64,000 nucleotides of DNA from Galerina marginata. Lineage: Eukaryota; Basidiomycota; Agaricomycetes; Agaricales; Galerinaceae. Below, piece by piece: positions 9,283-23,610 of the stretch (within the stretch, counting starts at the first letter, position 1; every line of letters begins with the position of its first letter). The notes beneath the pieces are model-generated. The model searched no databases, was not told where the DNA came from, and saw only the letters and a program-made list of their open reading frames with translations. The stretch spans positions 2,666,001 to 2,730,000 of the forward strand of contig JAECYW010000009.1 of NCBI GenBank assembly GCA_023014335.1, in the 5' to 3' direction. Position numbers and translations under genes: made by a program.

Positions 9283-12200
9283 TCACCGACGCTCGTAAGA
9301 CCCCGTAGAAGGTGTTCTTGGTCCAAAAAGACCAGGACTTTCGCGTCCTGGAACCATCAAGGTGGGCTCGACAGAGGGAGGCGTAACAGCATTACGGTCA
9401 GCTAAAAAACGTGTGAGTGACTCGCAGACAAAAACTAATGTAACAGAGAGCGTACGTTGCCAAGTTGCCCAGGAGCCTCGAGTGAGTTGCTGTCTTATAT
9501 CGTGTTGCTGCCTGATATCATGTTGCTGTCTCATATCATAAGGCGGTTGTGCGACATGCATTGGGATAGCAGAGGTAGACGCTGCAGGCGGCGCTTGTGG
9601 TTGTTCCGACTTTTTCTTTTTCTTCGTGCGCGGGCGGGTAGTAGGACGCCAAGCACCTTTGATATGTGCAGGAATGTCTGGAATGTCGGTCATAGGAGGC
9701 ATGTTGTCTTCAGGAGGGGGAGGAGGGGGTCCTGAATGACCGGGTTTCCTAGAGAGAGGGTAAGTTTGAAGACACGGATTCGAAAGTCATGACACTCACC
9801 AGTCGGGTTCATATTCTCCTCCAGGCCCGTATTTAGACTTCATGCACAGTAGATCACCGATTTCACTAATAGAGAGCAAGTCAGACATATTACGACACTG
9901 GATAATAAAATGGACATACTGCTGCAGTGCCCGTCTCTCTTCGCGAATCTTGCCGACTTCTCCAAGTAACATGCGCACTTCAGTTGCCAGTGCCCTACTG
10001 AACTCGTCAAGGTACTATATGGAGTATAAGCTTCAGGTTACACGGATCATGGTGGAGAAACTTACGCCTTGCACATTGAATGGCACTTGCTCATTTGCTG
10101 TCGACTTGACGGCTTCAATGGTTTCGTGGTGGTGCCTCTCGCAATCCGCTCTCCAACCTTATTGACAAATCTATAAGTAATGTTGCAAGACCTGAAAAAT
10201 TATGAACTTACTGTCAGATAAGGACGTCAATAATTCGCGTTGTTCAGCGTTTTGTCGCTGTAAATCCTCAATGATCTTCTCTAATCCTGGAAGACGATGT
10301 GTTACTCGAGGTCCATTCAATACCATGTATTACATACCTTCTTTGGCATCTCTTCTTTCTTGATCACATTTCTCGCGGTCGGCCTCCATGTCGTCGTGGA
10401 TTTTTTGTACCATATCGCGCAACTCGATCATTTGGGCTTCTTTATCCGTACGGCGGTTCTCCTTTTCTTCCCAACGACTATCCATCAAGGCCTTCTTCGT
10501 TTCCAGCATGTCTCTCTGGTCCTGTACGAGATTAGTGATGTCGCCAAGTTGAGCTCTGACGAATTCATCTCGCTCCGCCGTTTCCTGCCGTTCTCGTTCT
10601 CTTATTTCTGCCTCCTCCGCCGCTCGTTGGTCCCTTTCCGATTCGAATTCGCCTCGCAGCTGCGCGAGTTCATCCTCCAACGCTCGGATACGAGCGTCCT
10701 TTTCCTCGATGACACGATCCTTCTCAACCCGGAGTTCAGACAACAGCAATTCTCGTTCACTAGCCGCAGCCTCGCGCTCTCTCGCAGCCTCTTCTCGCTC
10801 CAGACGAACTGTCTCCAAGACATCAGCAGCATGTTGTGATGCCGCTTGAGTTGCAATGGCACTGATGGTACGGATCGAATCCCTGTCACTGGCTCGTTGT
10901 TCAGCAAGCTCTTCAGGAGACAGTTCATCTTCGAAACGAACAGATGGAGCATGAGCAGATGGTGTATGAGCAGATGGAACGTGGGGAGATGGAACGTAGG
11001 TAGACGGAACATGGGTAGACGGATCATGGGCAGATGGTACATGAGCAGATGGTACATGAGCAGGGGCAGGCAAGCCTGCAATGCGTGACTCAAGGTCGCT
11101 CAGTATTCCAGCTGCTCTATCTCGTGCCTCCTGGTTTCGCCTTTCTTCGTTTTGCAGGAACAACTGCTCACGATGGTCTTCATGGGTTAGGAATTCACGT
11201 TCTCTTTGGTCTTCGGCTTCCTCAGCAGCAGCAGCGGTTGTATGGAGTCTGTTTGCTGCCTCATTTAATTCTTCTAACTGCCCACGGCTATCATCTGCAA
11301 CATGGAAATTGAAAGGAGTGGTAGTTCGAAGGGGAGGTTGAACAATTGGAGGATGCACTTCTGATGACTGGGCAGGCAGAAGTGGAGGACGAGTGGTATC
11401 CCACATTCGTTGATCATCTGCAGGTAGGTGGGCACCAGGGCGAGGGGCATCTTCCAATGGCAAGGGCAATGGCGAAGTTGAAGACGGCGCGTGACGAACT
11501 TGACCTTCAGGGTGAACCTGACCTTCAGGACGATGAATTGGTGTCGTTGGACGATCATGAGCGCTGCTTCGTACAATAGGAATCGGACGACGGTCGTCGT
11601 CGTCAACAGAATGAATAGTGAACGAATCTCCTGAAAACTGTTAGAGTGGAATCCACCATATAAAAACATCAACTTACCATCAGAAGCCCTACGATGGGTA
11701 GGTGTACGGCTTACTCCATGAACGGGCGCAGTATCATCGATTGCCACCACAGTAGGAGGTCTGTGTGTTAAAGCTGGCCTTTGTGCCCCAGATCTTGAGG
11801 GAACAGTAATCCTAACTGTGTCTGGACTTCGTGGCTCTGGACTTCGTGACTCTGGGCTTCTTGATCCTGGGCTTCGTGGTCCTGGGCGTCGTGGTCCTGG
11901 CCTTTCGCGTTCATCTGAATAAGTGCGATGTCTGCTGGTCACAATGACGCGAGGTGGACTTTGTGGGCTGCGCGAGCGAGAACGCATGGTGCCAGTTGGG
12001 CGCCGGGTAGCCACCCGCCGAGGGAATGTTGGACTATGCGGGCTGAGTGAACGTGAGCGCATGGTGTCTGTAGGTAGCCGAGTTGTTCCTCGTCGAGGTG
12101 GTGTTCGACTTTGACTGCCCTGGGACAAGGGCGAACCAGAACGAGTGGGGAAGCGCGATCTTCCGGCACCCGATGGCGAATGCGCACGAGTGGGGGTTCT

Positions 12201-15200
12201 GGCCCGATCGCTTCGCTGAAGAGGAATCGGAGAACGAGAACGAGTCGATCTCGGGGAAAGGCTCCTAGATACAGGAGGTCGGTGGGGATGACGCCTAGCA
12301 TCATGTTCACGGCTCGGAGAATACGACCTTGGTCGTCCTCTGTCAGAGGGATAGTGGGTTCGCGGACGGTACGGGTCACGATCTCGATAGGACGGAGTGG
12401 GGGATCTTGAGTAAGAGGGCCGACCATGATGGGTAGAAGGGCGGCGACGCCAATCACTTGGAGAGCGTCGACGATCGCTTGGAGAGTACGGCCTAGGGCG
12501 GTATCTATCTTCAGGCGACCGACTTCTAGGACGACGTGAGGGACTGTAATGTCTAGGAGGGGAGCGGGATCTTCCGTGACTACGACCGTATGGATCTCCC
12601 ACAACTTGCACTCTCGGAGAACGTGGCGAGCGAGAGCGAGAACGAGAATGATGCCTATAAGTTGGGTATTGACCCGGAATCATCATAGGTTGTCCCGGAA
12701 TAGTGGACACAATAGGTACTGTGGGTGGGTAACGAGGTGGAGAGTGGTGTCGGGGAGACCGAGAGCGGGTGCGACGGCGAGGGGACCTGGTGCGAGATCT
12801 ACGTGGAGAACGAGAGCGGGTGCGACGACGAGGGCTCCTAGATCTCGAATACCGTCGCGAGCTTTGACCAGGAGGTATGATAATCGGCGCTCCTCCTCGA
12901 GGCGAGCGAGAACGAGAACGAGAATGAGATCCTCTAGGCATCACAATTGGCGCCATTCCTGGCATCATTCCCATTGGCCCCATACCAGGAACCAAAATTG
13001 GTTGCTGAGGTACTGATTGTGTTGGGGCGGGATAAATAGTCGGTGCAGGTGCACCAGGTTGGTTAATTATGACCGGTGGGCTGCGACTGCGACTGCGATG
13101 GCGTCTAGGGCTGCGACTCCGACTCCGACTTCTGGAAGGCATCATGACGACACCACCTGGTCCGGGCATGCCAGGGGGGTACTGGCTAGGCAGCACAGTA
13201 ACCCCGGGCCCCATTGCCATTTGAGGCGGGGGCGTACGCCGCCCATGCGAACGAGAACGAGAGCGAGAGCGACGCGAAGGACCTGTGATTACTATAGGAG
13301 CAGTAGGGGCAGCAGCGGGAGCTGGTGGAGGCGTGTGGCGATGGCGGCGTCCTCGGCTGTCTGATCGACTCGACGACCTACTGGGCTGCTGTATGATCAT
13401 CGGCGGCCCCGTCATGGGGGGAGGGTAGTAAGATCCAGGAACACCAGTCATTGGACCCATGGGGGTCATCGGGACACCCATTTGCCCCATGTGAGTCACT
13501 GGTACACCAGGAGCCATAGGCATCATACCACCATCACTCATTTGTATACCAGGGCTGGGGGGGACCTGCATCATTACTGGTTGTTGAGGTTGTTGCGGAG
13601 GCTGTTGAATAATAATTGTTGGCTGCTGAGACGGTTGTGGTTGAGAGGGTGGGCGAGAATGTGTGTAACTTTCATGTCTATGCATTCGAGGAGAAGAAGA
13701 GCCAGCAGATGGTGAAATAACGTGAATGGGCGGCGCGTGAGTCGAAAGCTGGTGCGGAGTGCCAGGCTGCCCATAGGAGTCTTGTAGAACGGCTGGGATC
13801 CTACCTGCCGAAGGATTTGTGACTACCAACGGGATCCGCCCATCGGAGCTTCTAGACCTACGCCTTCGTGGAGGGGTTCTACTTCGGCTGCTACGCCTAT
13901 CGTGAGGGGTTCTCCTTGTGCTGCGACTGTCGTGTCTCGGGTGTCTTGGGGGACTGTCATGCCTTGTTGACCTCGAAGGCCTTCTGCCCCGCGATGAGCC
14001 TCGGGAAGGTGTTTCACTCCTAGAGCTAGACGGACTTCCGGGATAATGAATAACATTTGTTCCCATCCCTGACATCCCAGGATGTGGTATAGGGAGCGGG
14101 TGTGGATCTCCAGGACGTGGTGGGCCAGTACTACCGCTTCGGATCGAGGCGGTATCGGGAGGGATAAAAATTCCTGTCTCTTGGGGCCGAGGTGTCGGCC
14201 CTGGCATCGGGCCAGGTATGGGATGGTGGTATCCGTCAGTAGGAATCATTTGCGCCCCAGGAACCATTTGCGCCCCGGGATTCACAACGATCGTAGGCTG
14301 TGGAATTACAGGACGGAACGAGGGAGGTGGGGTGCCGCCGTCTGGAATCACGGGGGGGATGACAGGTGGATAAGGCTGGAAGGTTGGGGGTAAGACGGGG
14401 TACGTTGGTTGAGGGCCTTGCCCCGGGAAATACATCTGAACTGGGCCTGAATCCGAAGAACCACTAGAGCTACCAGTGCTAGGAGTACGTCGTCCTAAAA
14501 TGTAGTTGATTAGGTCAAGAAAGGATCGAAGTTTTATGAGATGGCCTACCTTGCATCTGTATGCCACGGAGGTCATGACCTAATTGCTCGACTCGAGCGA
14601 CGACGCCGCGTATTTCTGATTGACGGTCATGGACATCGCGCTCCAACCATTCATTTAATCCTCTCATGTATCTCATCAATTCACGTTGTTGGTCGACTGT
14701 CGCAAGTTGCGCCAGCCGATTCTCCTAAAATTCGCGTCAGAAACAAACACTCTTAGGAAAAAAATATGAAGTAGATTACCCGCAAAATTTCCATCAATGA
14801 ATTAAATAAAGGAGGAAGCTCCACAACCGTCTGTATTGAATGTTAGTTCCATGGAATATATAAAAGTAACAACAGGGACTTACAGGGCCGGCAGGCATAG
14901 GCATATAACCATAATTTGGTTGCTGTGGTTGTGGTTGTTGTCCGGGCCGTGGAGCACCGACACCAGGTCCAACGTTCGTTGGAGGGATATCGAGAGGAGG
15001 AGGCTATAGTGGGGGAATGACAATGATGACACGAAAAACAAAAATGCTGCTTACCCTAGCTTGGTCTCTAATCCTGTTCGAAGGACGGTACCAACTTGGT
15101 CGTGGTGCATCGTCGCCTCCCCCAAGAGAGCCTGGGGCGGTTGGTGGACGGCTATCTCCATATAACGGAGGCTGGAAAGAAGGTCATGATGAGCTTGTAT

Positions 15201-18200
15201 TTAGCTATGAGAATAAACCGGCATACAATTACTGGGCGTGGCGTGGGTCCGGGATCGTGACGTCTATCGGGGCGCGTGGGCTGCTGCACTGGCACAGGAG
15301 TTTCATCAGCCAGTACTTGTATTGGAGGTTGGGGCTGGGGTTGTAGAGGCGGTACTGGGGCGAATTGTGTCAATGTTTCAGGTTCAGAGGGTATCGATGG
15401 TCTGGTACGAGGGTGACCGTGACGTTGTGGTCGAGGAATATGGTACATTGGGGTGGTTCTTGGACGGGGAGGCAACGTCTCCATGGACACTGGACTGGCG
15501 CTCCTAGCGCGTGCACCTCTTTCTGCAGGCTGGTAAACAAACGGTACAACTCTTGGAGCATCTATGATTGTCGTAGGGGTAAAGTCTCGACCAGGTGATA
15601 AAATATCTGCGAGTTGTTCCATCATCGATGGCCCCGGGCGGGCGGTGACTGGTATAGGCATATGCAGTTCCTGTTGGGGTTCTGCGAGGCGTTCCAAAAG
15701 ATCGCGCAAACGACCCAACGAATCTGACGACTCAGAAATTGAATCAGTACGAGCAGTTGAGGGCCGTTGAACCTCTATTGGGGGGCCGCGTGGGTGTCCT
15801 TGTTCAACGAGAGCCCGGATCAGATCCTCAATCCTGTTCAGGCGACCGCCAAGCTCGGCAGTATGATCTGGGTGCACTGGGTCCTCTCGATTTCGTAGTG
15901 CATCAAGAAGATTGCGCGCAGAATTTTGTCCATTCTCCAGAGTTTGCAACTGATCCCGAATGTCCTTTAGAGCTTGTTCAAGCAAGTCTGGAGGCTGTGA
16001 CGGCCTCGCAGTCCCCGCGCCCGAAGAGACCCCTACACTTGATAGAGGGCTGGAAGAAGTCAATGATTCGGTTGGCTCGGGGGTAGAGGACGTCTCAGAA
16101 GTTTCGAAAGTCGACTCCCAAGGCTCTGAAGGAATTTCGGGCTCCTCCGTTTCGTCGAAAATATAGTCGTCAGAATGGTGTGAGGACAGGTAAGACACGA
16201 AACTGCTCGCGTTGCTGGTGGAACGGCTAATGGTGGAATCGGCAGGACCCATCGGAACGGTAACCTCCATCATCCGAGGACCTCCAGGACGCAATGAAGA
16301 CATAATGCTGCTACCGCCGACCGGCCGGTCTGTGAGCTGCACACCTCGCTGAGGAGCCTCAATGACTTGAGCAGGCGCGGGCGGCATTGAAGGAACTGCT
16401 ATCAACGGCGTCGGTGCTTGAACGACGACGATAGATGGCGACGACGGTGACGGCGTTCTGTGAAGAAAACGCGCAAGATCTTGGAGCTCGTCTCTGAGCG
16501 CCTTCACGTTATCCGCGATATCCTGATTTTCGAGACCTCTGGCCTGGTCGTACGTCCGAATTTCATCGGCTAGCCTGTCGAGGTCTTGTCCAAGGTCCCT
16601 CTCGGTCGCGATGCTAATAGACGGGATGGTACGCAAGCTCGATTGCTCCGTGGCACCACTCCCTTGAGGCGTCGTAATCGTGAGGATAAGGGAGCCCTCA
16701 GGCGTCACTCCGGTACTGAGCTCCGGTGTGGGCAATAGAGTAGGCTGCAAACAATAAAGAATTAGTAATTTACAATAAGAGATGGGTATTAAAGTACGTA
16801 CAGTGGGCGGCTGAGGCGTACTCAGCAACGACGGCTCTGTCGACGGCTCCGATCCAAGAACAGGGGAAGGCACTTCAACTTCCTCGATTTCGGAACGAGA
16901 GTCAAATATAGATGAACTCAAAGACGACTGCGACACATATGACACAGATGAATACGTCGAAAGTGTCCTGCCCAATGAACTTGACGACTCCGAGCTGAAC
17001 GTAAGGCTTGTAGGCGTAGCCACGTCTGTTGGAGACGATATCGATAGAGGCAACGCAGGCACCGGCGTAAGTGGTTGCAACGGCGATTGAGGCGGAGCCG
17101 TGGGCGAAGAAATCGACGCTGGTATGGTGCTCATTCGACCAACCGATGAAGGAGATCCACTCGGACGGAAAACAGAGGTCTCGAAGGAGGTCTCCATCCC
17201 CTCATGGAGAGCCACAGACCGCAAAGAAGGCGACGGCATAAGGACGGACGACTCGTACGATAAATCCGTTGCAGTCGCCCACGGTTGAGGGCTAGGAGGC
17301 ATCAACGATGACGACGTTTGCGTAAACGACGACAGAACTCCCGAGCTAGAAAGAGTCGACTGAGTTATAGAACTCGATCGCACTGTCTGTGGCATTACAG
17401 GTGTCGACGGAGGCAATGTTGACGCAGTCGATGCGGACACGATTGCAAGAGAGGTTGGAGTCAACACCGACGTCGGTCCCAAAGAGGACGGAGGAAGCGA
17501 CGAGAGCAAACTCAAGCTAACGGACTCCTCGTCGATGCTATCCTCCTCATCTATCGTTAGAGGCTCCGAGACCGATGGCAAAGGCATATTGAACGTCGTC
17601 GGAGTCGGTACATCAGGGTCTGACACAGAACTATCGAGTGGCGGAGGAGTTGGGGTCAGAGGCAAAGAAGGCGACGGCGACGATGCAGGCAAAGCCGGTG
17701 GAGTTGGTGTTGAAGGGGGAGACGAAGGTGGTGAATCTCGAGGCGGAGGCGTTGGTGTAGGAGAAGCTTGCGGAGGAGGCGTCAGTATGGGTGACTCTTC
17801 AACCGGAGGCGATAACTGAGGTGATGGTTGCACCGGCGGCGAAGGCGTTGGCAATCGTTGCACTGGAGGAGAAGGCGTAGGCGAAGCCAGAACTGGAGGC
17901 GAAGCCAGGACCGGAGGCGACACCGAAGGCTGCACTTGCACCGGTGGCGACGGTGTAAGCGACGGCAGCGCAGGCGGCGATGGCATGGGCATCACTCGAG
18001 GAGGCGGCGACGGCATAGGCAACGCTCGAGGCGCAGCCGGCGGCGCCGAAAGAGGCAACGGAATCTCCTCAGGAAGGAGCTCAGATAAATCAGAAGGCGA
18101 CGGCGAGCGAATGGACGGCACAACAGAGGGAATGACTACCACACTGCGCTCCTCGTCCCGGTCATCTTCGAACTCTGGCAGCGGCGGGACCTCCTCTGGC

Positions 18201-21200
18201 TCCGAGCCCCACCTGAGCGACGAGAGGGCCGGCGACTCGGGTGGGATCTCCTCTAGCTCGCTTTCGTCCATCCCAGCGGTGATGTACGCAGAGTCCCGAG
18301 AGCCTACAGAGGCTGTAGCGAACTCGGTATCCACGCCAGGCTCAGACGCAGTGCGATAATCCGTCGACACCGAATCCGCGGTCACATACTCCGATTCCGA
18401 GCCAGGGATGGTCAGAAGGGATTCGAACGAAGTGATGGATGCCCTCGAGGAAAGTGGCTTCAAAACCGCGGTCGCATGTTCGGTGCTTCCTTGAGAGGCA
18501 GTAACGAACTTTTCCGAAGCAACTTCCGAAAGCGTTCCCGAACCAAGAGAGAAAGGCGTTGCGCTCTCAGACTCCGTGGTCAGCCTCGAAAAGTCGCTAA
18601 GGTCGGACGAAGGGCAGACATCGTACCCAGTTTCGCTGGAGGAAATGGGCGTATGACCTCCAACTCCGCTGCTGGAGGTGCTTTCCACGACATTGGACTC
18701 GGCTTGAAGCGTATAACTGCCACTGTCTGGCGTGTAGCTGTCGCTGAGGGTGTAGCTGCCGTTGGGAGTGTAGCTGTCGCTGAGGGTATAACTGCCGTTG
18801 GGGGTAGCTGCGGGGGTGTAACTGCCATCGGGCGTATACGTCCCACTCGGTGTATAACTCCCACTGCCCGTATAACTCCCACTCCCAACCTGACTAGCCG
18901 CCTGACTGCCCGTCCGACTACTACCACCACCACTTCCCCTCGACCGCTCGCTCCCACTATAACTCCCCGAATAACTCCCCGTCGGCGTCCTGCTGCGGCT
19001 CTCCGAGTAGCTCCCCACATAGCTCCCACTGCCACTACCACTGATCGACGACACCACACTCCCCGAATAGCTCCCAGTCGGCGTCCTCGTCCCGCTCGCA
19101 CTTCCAGCCTCGCTGACACTCTCGTCGTCGTTCTCCTTATCCGACGACGAATGAGAGGCGTCGGTTTGGTACCCAGATACATACGACCTGGCACTCCCAG
19201 CTGGACGTCTCCTGATGCCTCCAGTGCGAGAAAGCGTCGACGGGGAATCCGCAAAGGATATATCCGAATCCTCACTTCGATAAGAGCCCGAGTCGCTCAG
19301 CCTAAACGAGGAAGTCAAAGCCGAAGTCCCAACCTGAGTCGGCGAAGTAGCAGACGTAGCCGTAAAGCCAGTAGGCGTACGGAGCCTATCCATCGAAGTC
19401 AACGACGTCTGCGAAAAATACGTCGACGACACATTCGACCGTCCACCATCCGACCCAGCACTAAAAAAGCGCTCATCCTCATCCGACCTCGCTCGCTCGC
19501 TCCCACTTCCCCGCCCAACGCTCGGCGGCGGCGTAACGAACACGTTCTTCCCAAGCGACGAACCACTGGAGATAGTCACAGGCGACCCGCCAAACAAGTC
19601 CCCAGTCCCTCTGGCACGGTTCAACGCGGACTTGAACTCCTCATCCAGGTCCGCCATCGAGCCGCTGCGCCGCATGCGCATCGAGCTGCCGCGGTGCGGC
19701 GTGATCACGCGCGGGTCGCCTGGGTAGACGTACTCTTGGTTCTGGATGACCGTGTCATCAACGGTGTGTGTGTGGTGCGAGGATACCAAAGACGACTGGC
19801 GCGAGAGGCCGGATGTGGTGGAGTGGAAGTCAGAGATATCGGGAAGCGAGCTGAGCGGCGGGACGAAGAAGGTCGAGCGCGAGCCGTTGCTGGAGGTGCT
19901 GCTGCTGCTGTTAACGGACCTAATCGTCCTGATGGACCCAGTCGGCGAGCGAGTAACAGACACTGAATCAGGTACCGTAACAGGCCTATTCACCGCCTCC
20001 CTATAAACAACACATCAGCAAACCATAAAACAGCCAAGCAACAAAACGAAAAACCCACCAAAGCCTATTAACCCACTTCTGCCTCTCCAACAAACTCTCC
20101 GCAGCCAACCTCTCAACCCCATCCGCATACAACATATGAAACGGCACCAACATATCCATCAACGGCTGCCCGCCCACCTCCCCACTCTGCTGCCGCGCAG
20201 CGATAGTGCCCACATCGTCCCGAGCATGCGGGTGCGTCGGCGACGGCGCAGACTGCACGCTCGTGCAGTTCAATAAATCCAGCGCTACGATCCCGCGGCC
20301 ACCGCCCGGAGCGAGCCAGGAGAGAAGCAGCATGTGCGGGTAGAGGAGGGCTTGGCATCGTTGCCACCGGTATGGAGGCGATGCGTGGACGTTGAGGTAC
20401 CACAAAAGACCAATATGGATCGGCTGTGGCAGAAAAAGAAAAAGTCAGTTAAAAAGAAAAAAATGGTAAACAAATAACCACGTACCGGTTCTTTGCTCTG
20501 TGCATAGTTACTAAATTCATTCATATCAAACCCAGGCGGGAAAACACCACTCCGCCCACTCCTCACACTCGCATTATCCCCAACATCATCACCCTCCAAA
20601 ACCTGCCTCCCCAAAGTCGGCTGCTGCTGCTGCTGCATCGGCACACCCGACCCACTAACCGCCCTCGACTCTCTCATCCTCGCACGCGCACCCTCCACCC
20701 GTCGGCGGATCCCATACAGACCATCATTCTCCGCAGCCCGCGCCTGTGCCTGAGGCTGAGGCTGGGGTGGAGAGACGGACGACACAGAGCCAGGAGCAGA
20801 CTTCTCTCCATGCCGCTCAGCAGCGGGTGTGCGCTCCTTCCATAACGCAACGATGTTTCTGACCGAAGCGAGCGGCGAGCGGGGCGACGTTTGCGGTCTG
20901 CGCAGTCCAGATGTCGGGGTAACCGAGGTTTGAGAAAAGGTTCCAGTGTTGGTATACCCCTTGGACTCGGTATTGGGAGTCGTATAAGATCCAGTCGGGG
21001 TAACAGTATTCGTATTCGTATTCCATGTGTTAGTATTCGAAGTAGCGCTCGGAGCACCCGTATACGACGGACTAGTATACGTCCCAGTACCCGTTCCACC
21101 AGGCGTCGTAGATCGCACCCCACTAGTCGTCGTCGTCGTCGGCCTCGGTGGGGGAGAAAGCAAACTTGATCGCATGTCCGTCCCAGTATAGGACCCCGAA

Positions 21201-22087
21201 GACCCCGTTCCCGATTTAGACGGGGACGAAGGACGCGACCCATAGCTATAAGTACCATACCCCGAGGTAGTCGACAAGCCCGCGCCGAACATGGGGCTGC
21301 TGGACCTATACCCCGGCGTGGAAGTAGCGCGAGAGTGGCCTCCACTGGTCGTGCTGGGTTCAAAAACAGCTAGAAGCTCGTTCAAACGACCGGGAGGCGG
21401 CAGGGTACGGTCTGAGCTGGGGTCGGTCGAGGAGCGCGAGTGGGTTGGGGTGCCTCCGCCAAGAAAAGCGGACCTTCTGAGGTTATCAGGAGTCGCGGTC
21501 GTGTTTGCAGGACGAGAGGCTGAAGCTGAAAACATTGAAGTCGGACGGGACTCTTCTGTCCTCTCCGTGATTCTGCTGAGACGCACTCTTGGGTCTACAG
21601 GCTGGTGGGGCGGCGAACGCGGAGAGAAGGTGGGTAAGGAGACAAAGGACGGAGATCCTGTGTAGCTTCCGGTGTAGGTGAAGGTGCCGGTCGCTGAGGA
21701 GAATGTAGTCGGGCCCGGCGAATACGAGCCAGACCACTCCGTCAAAGCCTGCTCCGCGTCGTCGATATCGTCATCCAGATTGTTGAGAGTAGCATCGACT
21801 TCTTCGAGTGAGTTATCGTCACTATAGACATCATCTACGTCGTCGTCGTTTTGGTATGAAGGAGACGGGGAAAGTGCCACTCGGCGCATGTGGCGAGCAG
21901 AGCCTTCGCCGTCGGAGGAGAAGCGTTGTGTATCTGCATAAACACTCGAATAAGCACGATTCAAATCGAAAAGTGAAAGGCAAATACCAGAGCGAGATGT
22001 ATAAGAATTCCTTGAAGGTGAAAGAGTTTCTGAGAATGCCGTGGTCTCCTCTCTGGGAGACCAAGCATCGGACGGGTTGCTGGACAT
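9283..22087 (-). CDS. Giant PH-domain, RS/Pro/Ser-rich and coiled-coil protein, about 3,998 aa
   Basis: Sixteen exons, read high to low: 22087-21988, 21933-20486, 20423-20059, 20000-16802, 16744-15227, 15171-15055, 15003-14884, 14830-14780, 14724-14550, 14494-11678, 11630-10338, 10286-10212, 10157-10066, 10014-9800, 9748-9456, 9401-9283. They sum to 11,997 nt with every phase matching. Exon 3 (residues about 517-638) is a PH domain: it starts near GLLWYLNVHASPPYRWQ and ends FHMLYADGVERLAAESLLERQKW. Then follow Ser/Thr/Pro-rich low-complexity sequence (Y-T-P-S-G-S repeats near residues 900-1050), an SR-dipeptide-rich block (exon 10), a long charged coiled coil (exon 11) and a conserved end (GEVGKIREERRALQ, KSKYGPGGEYEPDW). 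I know this only as an uncharacterised basidiomycete type. A membrane- or cytoskeleton-linked scaffold is an inference. Two adjacent genes are less likely because splice phase is kept throughout. Confidence 0.75.
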
Positions 22088-22656
22088 TGATTAGTAGATA
22101 ACAGTCGAGACCAGCATTGTAGATGAGCGAGCACAGCGAACAGGCACAAAGGCTCAAAGTCCTTACTCCCGATTAGGACAATCAACAACCATGCGACTTT
22201 AGGGTAGGCTCTTTCGCGACGCGACCTCTCATCATGTGATCATTACAATATGTGACTCGCCTGCCCAAACAGTACTCATGAGGTACAAATCAGAGTACTT
22301 ACCAGATCATTTAATATTTAAAGGTTGACTGTTGGCGTTCACTTTTCCTCAAAAGATAGAAGGCAGATGCCTTGAAACTTAATGACTTCGTAAGAGGAGG
22401 TCGTAATATCATAAGTTAGACAACGGCGTCCAGCAGGACGTCGACTCGGTGTAGGTCTTTTGTTATGCATTGTGCGATCACCCCAAGTGAGGATAATTCA
22501 TGACACCCAATCATGCTAAAAAGCCGAGATACAAACAGCCGAGAGGTGAAAACCCGAATAGGGTCGGTCCAATATTCGATTGCAAGTCTAGCGCTAGGAG
22601 GCAAATTCGATTAAACGTAGTATACAGACAAGTGTAAAATAGCGGAGAAAGGGAAT
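22088..22656. other. Intergenic between RBX1 3' end and the giant gene start
   Basis: About 570 bp upstream of the giant gene on the minus strand and downstream of RBX1. No frame or RNA gene is recognisable. It should contain the RBX1 terminator region and the giant gene promoter. Confidence 0.5.
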
Positions 22657-23335
<679 letters not shown>

Positions 23336-23610
23336 TGTTGCAGAGGTACGAGGATGGGTTTAGGTGAAAGAAAGGTGGCTGTGGCGTTGGTGGTGGTCGA
23401 AGAGGAAGAGTAAGAAATCCTGTGCCCGTCGATTCAGCCTCAGGCTGCTGTGTTTGGTTTGACCTGCTGTGTCAAACATCCGCTACGGTTCTCCTCTCGG
23501 AACCGACAAACTCGACGATTGCATCCTCCAGTCATCGACAACTCTCTATCCAATACCCTCAGTCTCGAGCTCATACCCATCCATCCAATACCCTCCAAAC
23601 GACAAAAGCC
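23336..23610. promoter_or_regulatory. Shared divergent promoter region of RBX1 and tubulin cofactor C
   Basis: The 275 bp between the two ATGs must carry both promoters and both 5' leaders. It has pyrimidine-rich stretches on the plus strand near 23500-23600. No specific factor site is claimed. Confidence 0.6.

Noticed and set aside
17535..19966. Long plus-strand frames (up to 496 codons at 18476-19966) opposite the giant gene
   Set aside because: They are antisense images of Ser/Pro/Thr-rich coding sequence, rich in Arg/Gly/Thr, and have no domain, while the minus strand gives a phase-consistent gene with a PH domain.
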